DNA from: Eriocheir sinensis
Lineage: Eukaryota > Arthropoda > Malacostraca > Decapoda > Varunidae
Direction of reading: 5' to 3'
Assembly (NCBI RefSeq): GCF_024679095.1
Contig: NC_066517.1
Location: 17,313,600-17,377,599 of the forward strand
Length of the DNA: 64,000 nt
The notes below the pieces were generated by a model that did not search any database, had not been told where the DNA came from, and saw only the letters and a list, made by a program, of their open reading frames with translations. Positions 53,934-64,000 of this stretch are shown here, piece by piece. The translations under genes were made by a program, and so were the position numbers. The number at the start of each line of letters is the position of its first letter. The stretch's first letter is position 1.

Positions 53934-56900
53934 TCAGATGTCACAATCCGCGTCCTTGGCCGCCTCTGGAAGGGAGAAAAGGAGACATGAGAAGCAAGTC
54001 AAAATTAACCAACCTCGCCTCCACCGCTCCACTGTACATCCTCCACCCTTAACACCCTACCATGGGCCACAATCAGGACCCCTATTATAGTGCTTCATAA
54101 CCAACTCACTAAGGATAAAATAAAGCAGGAAATAACATTACTTGGTCATGAGCACCACTAGGTATATCTTATCAATCTGTTCAAGGCTGTACTGAGAGGC
54201 TAGTCTTCCAGCAGTCCTTTCTGTTGGTGACGTGTTTTACTAATGCTTTGAGGGAAAGGTCACAGCATTCCCCTTAGCGTTTGCTGCGAGAGAGAGGCTG
54301 TGCTGAGTCTAGGGTCAGAGGCAGCGCTGGCTTGCCCCCTAATGGCTATAGGATGATAACCTTACGTGTATTTGTGCTGGAAAGTTCATTTATAATTACC
54401 TTTGTGAAATCTAATACACAGCCTTTTATGTATCTAGAAGTTTTCTGAAAAAGAAAAGAAATTAATGAATATCAGCCATTCTACTAAGAAATGAGTCATG
54501 CGGTGTTTATCTTTAGAAAAATAAGAAAAAATGACACTGAAAATCTGAGCAGAATCATGCAGAAAAAATTCAAGGGACAGGTCAGGAATCTACAGTCAGT
54601 ATTGTTTAAATCTTGACCCAAAAGGCATCATGCACTGCTACCACCATCAACATGCAGACTGACGGGCCGCGGACCACCCCATGCTGCCCTGCGGCCCACC
54701 CTGGTGAGAGGGGCGCTGTTACCTTCTTCGCTACTACAGCCAGCCTTGCCCTCGCCTGGCCTGGCTGCCGAGAGGTCCAGAGCTGCCGCGGACAGGCTGT
54801 TGGTGGTGCTTAGGAGGGATGAGGGGGGGGCCTTGAGGGTGGAGGGGGCCTTGCTGGCTAGGGGGGAGCTAGCTGTGGTGGTGGTGGTGGTGGTGATGGA
54901 GGAGGGGATTGCTGACAGCTGGCCAGAGTTCAGCAGGGACAGCAGGTTCAGGTTCATGCCCAGGGAGCTGAGCGGGCTGGAGGTGAGGGTGTGGTGCTCG
55001 CCGAGGCCCCCGTGGGAGCTGACAGGGATGCCTGCAGCGGCGGCGACGTTGCCGTTGGCCTGGTTGGAGGCGCTCTGGTAGATATTCTTCATGGTCTCCA
55101 CGTAGTAGTTCCGTGCAGCCTCTGAGTAGACGGTCTTCATGAGGTCAGGGTTGGTGAGCATGGTCTGCATGATGCTCTGATTCATGGCCGCGATCATCAG
55201 TGGGTTGAGGGCGTTGAGAGGGTTCAGCAGGTTGAGCATGCCAGTGCTCTGTTGGTGTTTGTGGTGCTGCTCCATCTGCTTCTGCTGATGCTCCATCTGC
55301 TCCCGCTGCTGCTTCTGTAGCTTCTCCAGCTCCTTCTCCCGGAGGGCCTGCAGCTCCTTCTCTCGCTGTTGTTGCAACTCCCGCTCCCGCTCCTTCTCGG
55401 CAAGCTTGCGCTCCTCGTACTCCTTCATGTCTTTGATGTACCGCTGTCGGTCCTGCTCGGAAAGTTCTACAAACTTCTGCTTCTCTGTGTCACCCATGTT
55501 GCGCCACAGCTCCCCAGCACGCTTGCCAAAGTCTGCAAACTGTGGGAACTCCTTGCCCTCCTCCATCAGTTTCCGTTTGAAGTAGGCGCAGAAATGCATG
55601 AAGGGTGTGCAAGCCTTCTTGGGCATGTCAGGCTGCCTTCGCCTCTTCTTCTTGCGTCTGCGTGTGGGGCCGGGCATGGCTACTGCCTGGGGGCCCATTC
55701 TGCCTGCTGCAGATGGACCCTGCAACAGTGCCTCATAGGGCCGCATCAAGCTACCGTTCTGTTTGGCCTGTGCAGCAGCAGCCAGGCTCCCCAGACCCCC
55801 TAGGCCCCCGTGGCAACCCCCGAGACCCCCAGCACTGCCCCCGGCCAACAGCTTGAGCAGGTCCGTCTGTGAATGGGCACCACTCGTCCCATTCTCTCCA
55901 CTGCAACAGCCAGAATAACAACTCACAGCCACTGCACACCGGCCACTCTACTCACCTCTCCTCCCCGGGGCGCCGCACTGCCCCCTGGCCCTGAGCCACT
56001 ACTCACCATACGTCAAGTTGCTCGGTGCAGAGAGGAGTGGTATTATATACAAATAGTGCAGAGTACCAAAGATGGTGGAAACATGGAAAAAATGTCATGA
56101 TGCTAAGCTCATCACAAGGCTGTGCCTACGATGGAAAATGTTTCCATTCCTAAACCCTTGCAAAGTACATTGAAATAAGAAGTAAACATGGCAAATTCAA
56201 AGCAAAGGTTAAACATTAATATTTGATGAAAAAATAAAGCAATCCAACTGACAATCAAATGGAATTTAAAATGCCAAGTCTTCTGAGAAATCCTGACCCA
56301 TCCCAAGGAGTGTTGGATGTGCTCTTACGACTCCAGACAGCAATGCTCAAAGGGATAAAATTTTAAAATATATATCAAAGGTAAATCAGAGAAAAATGTT
56401 AAAAAGTTATTAGTGGAATCCAAAAAAACATATATGAGCCAAAGAAGCTACAAACCCTTTTGCAAAAACACACCGTGCATCAAATGTCAGTAAACAGAGC
56501 AGTCAAAACATCTGGCCAAATATATGGTAAAAGAGATAGCTCTGGATGAACCATTCCGTGGGTCTCTGCCTCAGCCCACACAAGGAAAATCTGAGGCTCA
56601 TGACTAGTGACTGATTGAAAATGGTTGACCCAGGCAACAACAAAAATATGGGAAAGATAAGAAATTCCCTTTCATGGTGCATAAAAAAACAAATGTAATA
56701 GTATCAAAATATCCAAGTTTACAGAAAATGATCGAGTTCTCTGGTGAGCCAGTCTACATACCAGGGTGAATGGTAACCTCTCGCTTGCCAGGTGAAGAGA
56801 ACAAACAAACAAGGTCAATGTCAGCTTAAATCAGGCAGCATTTATTTTTTTTGTCATGAAGTTATGCTAAATTTATTTTTGTCATTCTCAGTAGTATTGT

Positions 56901-57281
56901 TAGTGATGCTGGCCCAAAGTTGTCTACAAAAGGGCGCTTCTTATCTTAGTTTATAGACAGCTGGGATTTATAGCTGTTAGGAGATACTGATAGACATCAA
57001 TCACCCCTCTACAGTGCTTATCTCCTAGTACTTAAAGAGTTTAGAGGACAATTATGGATACTTTTATGTGTAAGGTAACAAAACTTATTGCAAATAGCCC
57101 ATTTAAAAAATTCCAAGTGCCTTTAACCTAACTCACCAACAAAGGGTGACTGGGCAAGGGAAGAGAGACTGAGACGAATATTCAAGTTATCTTTAATAAT
57201 TCTTAAAAGAGAACTGGGGTAAAAAATTAAGACTTACCCATTGACAGCCTTTCCCAGCTTCTCAACAACCAACTCATCCAT
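53934..57281 (-). CDS. HMG-box protein of unrecognised family
   Basis: Likely nuclear DNA-binding protein. Coding exons in transcript order: 57281-57238, 55900-54723, 53965-53934; all GT-AG and in phase, 417 aa. Starts MDELVVEKLGKAVN, then a Gly/Ala-rich segment (35-60), a basic cluster TRRRKKKRRR (94-103, NLS-like), and one HMG box at about 108-176 (KKACTPFMHFCAYFKRKL... ELWRNMG... EKQKFVELSEQDRQRYIKDM, with the aromatic and W147 core). A charged Glu/Gln/Arg coiled coil follows (about 177-240), then a Leu/Asn segment (LLNPLNALNPL), a Thr run and a Ser/Ala-rich tail ending EAAKDADCDI. The box is nearest in style to HMGB box A or HMG20-type boxes, but the overall layout matches no family I can name. 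The 5' exon begins at acceptor 57,318, so an upstream non-coding exon is expected. Confidence 0.85.
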
Positions 57282-57291
57282 GTATGTTCAT
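57274..57291 (-). promoter_or_regulatory. tiny uORF overlapping the HMG-box start
   Basis: ATGAACATACATGGATGA encodes five codons and a stop. The main ATG lies inside it in another frame. Both ATGs have mediocre context. Confidence 0.45.
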
Positions 57292-57318
57292 ATGTCAGGG
57301 AAGCAGGACTTGATGCAC

Positions 57319-59460
57319 CTGAGGAGAAAGGGCAATGATGTCAAGTGTGTACAATGGCAGCACACCTTTAATAGAAGATGAGGTGCTTATAAATGAATGT
57401 AAAATGACTACGCACTTACATCTTTAGATATGCACAATGTTGCACCTCTTGTATGTACTACACTCTCATCCCTCCCTTAATTTTACACATGCATCTTTAC
57501 ACACACACACATCTACAACATTTAAATATACCTTACTCCAACATTTAAATATACCTTACTCCAAATCTCTTAAATTTTCACATTAAAATCACTGCAAAAT
57601 TTATATACAATGCTGCTAATAAATAAAGATCAGACAGATACACAAAGACACTCCCACATGCACACACGAGGCAAAAGATACTAATCCTTTCCTACTTGAG
57701 AGTGTGTGTGTGTGTATCTGGTAAGGTGTCAGTGTACTGTAACATTTCCCACACTAATCACAGGTTCCAACCACAGCCTCCTCCACCCTTGTCATTTCTC
57801 TCAACTTTTCCTCGGTTGAAAACAAAGTTATGAAGGCTCCTTGAACACGATATGTTTTCCCCTTCTTGTAATTTTATTCTGCTCTGGCTTATTTCCCATG
57901 ATAGCAAGGATGAAGCAACCTTGATTAATGTCAGTTTGGGCTGGATGATTAAAGTCTCTCATGTGTTCAAATGATGGGAGTCTGTATTAATCAACTTTTG
58001 CTAAGGTAAAGAAAGATGTATACCCGATAATCATACATGCATAAGTAAAACAATGAATTCCGAGCAGGGGAAGCAGAATGCAAGTCCCAAACAGAGCGCT
58101 GTTTCTATAAAGAACCCTCGCTTGTGCGTCATTAGCTGCAAGGAGTGTCAAGTTAGCGCAGGGGGCGGCAGCGACGCAGCAGCTTGGGGTGGTGAGGAAA
58201 CATGTCCACTGACAAAACTCGCTTCACGGTAATCATCTGGTTTCTTTCATGCACCTCCCCTTCAGAGCCACTTCAGGAGACAAAGCACACATACCTCCTC
58301 CCCCTCCTCCTCCTCTCTTCATTCCCTCCCTCCTTACCCACCCGCCCTCTTCACCTCTCCCACCCTCCTTCACCACCACCACAGCAACTCACCTACACTC
58401 TGGGAACACTGATCTTATCATCCTAACACAAAAGCAAGAAGCAGCTTAGACAAACACTGGCTCCCTCAGATGTGGGATCACCAGGACGGGGGGATGAAAT
58501 ACTGAATCACAACATTATTGATTCATTTCCAGTACAAAAAAGCTTGGCAACACACCACTCACCCATGGCAAAGGGGTTGGGAGAGAGGGCGGAATTGTAT
58601 CATTCAGCGTCCTTCGATCACACGACAAAAGCTCGGAACAGACACAAATGCAACCGGAGTGGACAAAATGACAAATGCTCTCAAAGGTTCAGTAGCGAGG
58701 GTGCCTGCTGCCGCCCAACAACCACAGAACAGATGAAAGACCCCCCCGAGTAATGCTAACAATGGAAAGCATCACTCTCCCCCTGCTTAGCACCCACCCC
58801 TCTCTCCCACCCTACCTCCTGCTCTGTCTCTCTCCCCTTTCCTCTTACCCCTTGTGAACACCCCCCCCCCCTCCACACACTCTCCTGAGCCCTTGTCCCG
58901 CTCTTTCCTTCCTCTCCCTCTCTCTCTTGCTCTTGCTCTCCCCCCCTAGTGTGAAGCCTGGCCCTCTCATGCCCCCCCTCCTCCTCCCCACTTTTTTGTG
59001 TGTGGAAACAAAGACAGCTAGCTCAGACATCCCCAACTCAGGGCTGCAATATTGATCACCCCAGAAGCTTAATCACACGCTGCATGGGTACAGAGCGCTG
59101 GCTTGCACACTCTCTTGCATCGCTGCATTGCTATTGTGTTTGCGGGAAGAGGGTTTATTCTACTATATTCCAAGGATTTTTATTTTCGCTGAAATATATA
59201 TATGTCTTTAGGTCTTTCTTTACCACCTCCGGCCACTTTGTCTCGAGCTTTTGTAGAGATGCGGAGGAGAATTCTTGGCTAAAATGGAATGAGTGTTCCC
59301 GGTAGTCTGATGAAACACTGGGTCCTTCTGACATGAATGTGTGGTGTGTAATTTAGAGAGGATTGTGTTGCTGCCTGCCTTACAGGCAAAGGTCAGCTTA
59401 TATCAGGACAGGTTAGGTCAGTCTCACTCAGGTGTAATTAAACATTCAAGGATGCAAAAG
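57319..59460. other. upstream of HMG-box gene, no supported exon
   Basis: Non-coding 5' exon(s) and the promoter of the HMG-box gene may lie here or further right. It contains two adjacent copies of ACATTTAAATATACCTTACT (about 57,518 and 57,541), a pyrimidine-rich stretch at 58,290-58,390 and a C run near 58,861. Confidence 0.4.
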
Positions 59461-59464
59461 GGTG

Positions 59465-59465
<1 letters not shown>

Positions 59466-59551
<86 letters not shown>
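59466..59551. repeat. (AT)n microsatellite
   Basis: About 43 uninterrupted AT units, ending in ACACACTCACACAC. Confidence 0.97.
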
Positions 59552-59556
<5 letters not shown>

Positions 59557-60156
59557 TCACACACACATTAATATATATACCTTGAGCTATAAGTTGGTAA
59601 AAGGAAACTGTTCTACTAAATTGGCTCCACCAACCTAACCAGCTGAATAATGCAATACAATTATTATTTGATGCCAGGCACAGCATCAGTCATTGCAGTC
59701 TCATCCCAGGCAAATCATTCCCACAATTTTTACTTTCCCACCATCACGCCATAACCAGGTGTTAAATGCCTGAAAGCACACCGCTTCCTCCCTGACGGAC
59801 AATTGGCTCCAAAAATACAAGTGCATCACCCTGAGCGAGTGTTGCAGATCATTACTAACACGCACGAGCACCGCCTTAAATGAATGTTCTGGCTGAGGGC
59901 TGAAGCAACGCCCGAGTCATGCTCCGCTATTCACAGCCTCACACTCCCATGTATGCCCACGCTCCACTGGCCGACTCAGCCTGTCCCACGCACTCCTCAC
60001 CCACCTGACAGCATAATGACACTCCGCGGCGGACGAAACTCGCTTCCAATGTAACGAAAATAAGGCAAAAAAAGGCACTCTTGGAGGATCGACCTCACGC
60101 CCTTGCTTTGTTTACACTCGATCTCTATGACGCAGAGGAGCATCATCAGCATCAGC

Positions 60157-60193
<37 letters not shown>

Positions 60194-62379
60194 AATATAG
60201 TATTTGCTCACGGTTACGCCCCCACGTGTATTCCTAAACACAAGAAGGCATGGTCGCCCCCCTCCACCCGTTGGCTCGGCCCTCCCCATCCGTGGCTATT
60301 TCAGTCCAGGTGCGATCACGTAATCAACTTAATTGATGACATATCGGTGTACCTGCTGATCACGGTGGCGGTGAATTCATGTCCCTGTCAGTACACCGTC
60401 ACTTCGAGGGCTTCCGGGGCGTTTTTGGTATTCTCGCGGGGCAAAAGTGCAGTTGACAAAGTGCTGGTGGGCGGGCGAGGGCTGAGGCGATGTGAAATGC
60501 CTAATAATGAGTCCCATTCATTGCCCACACCAGCCAGCGCCACCCTCCGTGCCGCGGGCTACAAAATGTATATGGAACGGAGTCATTAAAGTGGTTTTTA
60601 TGTAGGGTGGAGAGGCCATCCCATTTCACTCCCCCATAAAAACCTGTCACCGAGAAGCGGAGGGCATGGGGGAAACGGTCTTGTGTGCTGTCATTAACGC
60701 ACGCCAGACGCCGAGCCCCAGCCTTCAATTTCCCTTCTGCGGTGGACGGTAGATAGTCGCCTCACAGCTGACCTAGCCGGCCCAGAGGTATTTCCTGACC
60801 ACCGACCACTGTCACCAGGCCGTTACCTCACCCCAAGCCTCCTCATGCCCCCTCCCCCATGCCCAGCAACCTCCCAATGCCCCCATCTTCGTGTATATCC
60901 AGCCTGCCCACGCCTCCGTCCCTCGGCCTCCCAACACCTCATTCCCTCAACTAGCCGCGCCTTTCTCCCGCCCAGACCCACCGCCATGCCCGACATTATA
61001 GAATCCGGGGGTTTTCTCATTATACTGATGCGGCACATTTAAAAAGGCGTCAAATATTGGGGGGCGAGACACAGCGTATGATTATGGCTACGCTGAGGAT
61101 TATTAACACCCATTTCTCATCCTCTGCAGAAAAAAAAGGAATGTGACAAAAACTCGATCCCGTTGGCGTCAGCTTATCACGAGTCTGACGTGAGGGATAA
61201 AAAAAGAGAAAACAGAGGAACATCATGAAGGTTTGGGGCAGGGCGAGGTGTAGGTAGGCAGGTGCGCTGTTTTAAGTATATTAGAAGCCAAGACCGATAT
61301 TCCGGGAGTATACGGCAATGGGTAGCTTTACCGTGAGACCCAAAGGAGAGCCTGGTGATGGTGGGCAGGGGGGAGTGGGCTGAGGCTAGGCTAGGGTTGG
61401 GTCCCTTACTCAAACTCTCAGGGAATGGCGTGGCGTTGCGGGAAAGTCGACCTTTTGATATCACCAAGATGACACGTCGCTACGCAATTTCACCATTTCC
61501 CCCAACGGTGCGGCAGAGTATAAATTATCCTTCGTACCATTTCATTACGCTGAGTCTTTGTGGCGGCGGCGTGAGTAATGTGTGACCGCGGCGGAAGAGA
61601 GGGAGAGAGAGCGAGAGCGAGAGAGGAAGAGCGCGGGGCTTGTTCTTGAGACATACACAGCGGAGAGGGATTAGGCAACACAAGCTGGTGGTGGTGGTGG
61701 TGGAGGAGGAGGACGAGAAAGAGGAGGAGGAGGAGGTAGTGGTGGTGAAGTATTGACTGACTCCGCACTAGGCAATATTCTTTTTTTGTATTCGCGACCC
61801 CTGGCCTCCCCGTGGGGCGAGGGAGGGAAGGAGAGAGAGAGAGAGAGAGAGGAGCCGCCACCTCCAAAGCTACCACCACCGTCTCGTTTCTCCTCCCGTG
61901 TGATCGCTCGTCTCCCCCCTTCACACCCCCTTCACGGCCACAGCGTCACTCTCCCTGCCCTGCCCCCCCCCCAAAGCCCTTCATGCTGCAGGATCCGCGG
62001 CCCGATCCCCCTCTACGGTGAGCCCTTTGTTAGGGTCTTGTCGGGCGCCTCTGGGTAAACACATCAGACCCGCGGCGCCCTCAACCAGCCTTCAATTTAC
62101 AGCCCCCATTGACTGCCCTCCCGACACACGACCGCCTCGGAGTTCTTTTATGACTCTCTCGTCCATTAATACATAACTCGCGGCGCATACACCGTCTGTC
62201 GTAAATGTATTATTGTCTTACCTATGCCTAGGCCTTCACGATGATGCTGGAACGAAGGAATGATGAGTAGGTGAAATGATGAGTGTTGGAAAGTATCGTG
62301 TGTCAGTTTCTCTCATTTTCTCTTTCTCCTTGCCTGGTTACAAGCTTCCTTCCTTCTTTCATTCATTCTCCCCCCCCCC
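59552..62379. other. no supported gene
   Basis: GC-richer unique-looking sequence with a CT array at 60,157-60,191, GGT/GGA runs near 61,685-61,745 and a GA run near 61,830-61,850. No exon is recognised. Confidence 0.4.
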
Positions 62380-62448
62380 CCTCTTTCTCTCTCTCTCTCT
62401 CTCTCTCTCTTGAGTGGACGTCATGCTCCGTGTGGTGTTTGTCGCCTG

Positions 62449-62507
<59 letters not shown>
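62380..62507. repeat. (CT)n microsatellites
   Basis: CT arrays at 62,384-62,411 and 62,451-62,507. Confidence 0.95.
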
Positions 62508-62510
<3 letters not shown>

Positions 62511-62894
62511 CGATCCGACTTTCTTTGGCGGCGAAAATAACTGCTGGTATAGCTTAGGAGGTGACACCGCCAACCCGTCTAGTCTAACTCACGCGCCGCC
62601 TCCTCCGCGCTGACTACGGCAAACAAGGTGGTCGCTCAGCTTAATTAATAAACACCTGAGAACTTAGATGACATTTCCCGTGTACGTGTGTGAGGGGGAG
62701 ACCTGTGTGTGAGTGTGTGTGCGTGAACTGGGTGAATGATGTGCGTTCGTGCGTGCGTGAGAGTAAGCGAGGTTAAAGCATTGTGTAAACGTGTAGACTA
62801 GTTCAATAAAATGTAAATATTAGCCCGCAAGCCAGGTAAGTTAAATGGGTGCTAACTAGGTCAGGGTTGTGCAGCAGCGGGAACAATGAAGCTA

Positions 62895-63370
62895 TACGTG
62901 TGAGTGTGTGTGTGTGTGTGTGTGGTGGAAGAGGAGGAGGTAGAGGGCGGGGCGTGAGGGCGGAGAGGTTGATCGTGACTAAAGTGATGGTGAGAATTTG
63001 TGGTGGTGGTGGTGGTGGTAGGTGGAGAGGAAGAGGTGATGAGGAGAGGTGTGGAGGTGCGTGATGAGTGGTGGTGGTGGTGGAGGAAGAGGTAGAACAT
63101 AGTGGTGGTGGAGGTAAGATGTTTAGGCCAGGTAGGTAGATAGGTAGGTGGGTAGGTAAGTGGTGAGTAGCATGATTGTGGTGATGAGAATGGTATTTTG
63201 ATGATTGGAGGTAGAGTGGTGATAATCGTCTGGTGGTGATGAGAATAGGTTGTTCAATGCAATGTGTGATGTTGATGAATGTGTTGGTGGTGATGATGAT
63301 GAAGATTGGTAACTCAATGCAATGTGGTGGTGATGATGACTGTGGTGGTGGTGGTGGTGGTGGTGAGTGT
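62895..63370. repeat. GT, GGT and GGA low-complexity region
   Basis: (GT)n near 62,905-62,923, (GGT)n at 63,001-63,022, 63,068-63,083 and 63,340-63,364, with a GTAG(G/A)TAG run near 63,130-63,160. Confidence 0.85.
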
Positions 63371-63861
63371 GGTGAGCGTCCTGAGGATGATGGGAGGAGT
63401 GACAGAGGTATTAATGAGGACCATTGTGGGGTTGTCCGCGCGGCTTGAGGGTGGAGGAGGAGGAAGACGAGGAGGAGGAGGAGGGAGACTCGCTTGCCTT
63501 CTCCTCCTCTTAGTCTTCCTCCCTCTTACTGCGGCCCCCTCCTCCTCCTCCTTCTCCTCTTCTCCAGTTCTGTCGCTCGACTCTCTCACACACTGCTCCT
63601 GCCTCGTCCCTCATTGTCCCCGCCTCCTGTCTCCTCCTCCGCCTCCTGCCTCACGCCGGCCATACTCTCACCACCCTCATCACCCTACATCACCCCGCGC
63701 AAATCCATACCACACGGGGAAGCGAGAAGTGACCTGGAGCGTGAGTTAGTGGTCTCACTCCAGTCCGTTTCGTGAGGCGGAGGAGGAGGAGGAGGAGGTG
63801 GGGGTAGTAGGGCCCGGAAGAGGTGACAGGTGGGGGTCAGGTCATGGGGGTGAGACATGGG

Positions 63862-64000
63862 GGTTATATAAAAGGGGTGTGTGGGTGGCGGTGTGGTGGA
63901 GGTGGGTGGTGGTGGTGGTGGTGCGCGTGGCTGGCGGAGCGTAGCGAGCGAGCGACGCCGAGCGGGGTTGAGCCACCACGACGAGCCCAGAGCGTCTTTG
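63862..64000 (+). promoter_or_regulatory. candidate TATA promoter of a gene beyond the right edge
   Basis: TATATAAAAGG at 63,865-63,875 is an excellent TATA box on the plus strand. A start about 30 bases on (near 63,895) would lead into a GC-rich leader (GGCGGAGCGTAGCGAGCG) that contains no ATG before the window ends. No coding sequence can be confirmed here. Confidence 0.5.

Overview
The window looks like nuclear DNA from an arthropod, most likely a decapod crustacean (crab-like). The evidence is spliced genes with short GT-AG introns, very dense microsatellites (GA/CT, CA/GT, AT, AGT), a degenerate array of the arthropod telomere pentamer TTAGG, and many decayed LINE, SINE-like and MITE-like repeats. 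Species identity is inference; nothing in the sequence fixes it.

Layout. Bases 1-19,700 hold no gene I can support. They are a repeat landscape: an interstitial TTAGG array, several tandem repeats (units of about 62, 40, 160, 56 and 38 bp), LINE fragments, and a 6.3-kb nested satellite block at 10,626-16,920 whose two duplicated halves carry an 18-bp satellite in about 11 versus about 155 copies. Bases 19,700-45,600 are a compact gene cluster. DDX10 (+, 14 coding exons, 795 aa) converges on a NUDT17-like Nudix hydrolase (-, 5 exons). ZW10 (+, 15 coding exons, 757 aa) lies head-to-head with NUDT17 and converges on RPL12 (-, 4 exons, 165 aa). Bases 45,600-53,000 are again repeat-rich. PSMG4 (-, single coding exon) and an HMG-box gene of unrecognised family (-, at least 3 exons, 417 aa) follow. 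Bases 57,320-64,000 hold no supported coding sequence, but a strong TATA box at 63,865 suggests that a plus-strand gene starts at the right edge.

The genes are housekeeping in nature: ribosome biogenesis (DDX10), the ribosome itself (RPL12), proteasome assembly (PSMG4), kinetochore/ER-Golgi tethering (ZW10) and Nudix hydrolysis (NUDT17). I see no sign that they form a functional operon-like unit, and I found no new enzymatic or defence system. The most unusual material is structural: the nested satellite duplication, a TTAA-flanked MITE family with one copy inside an intron of each of three neighbouring genes, long foldback elements, and two apparent GC-AG introns in one gene.
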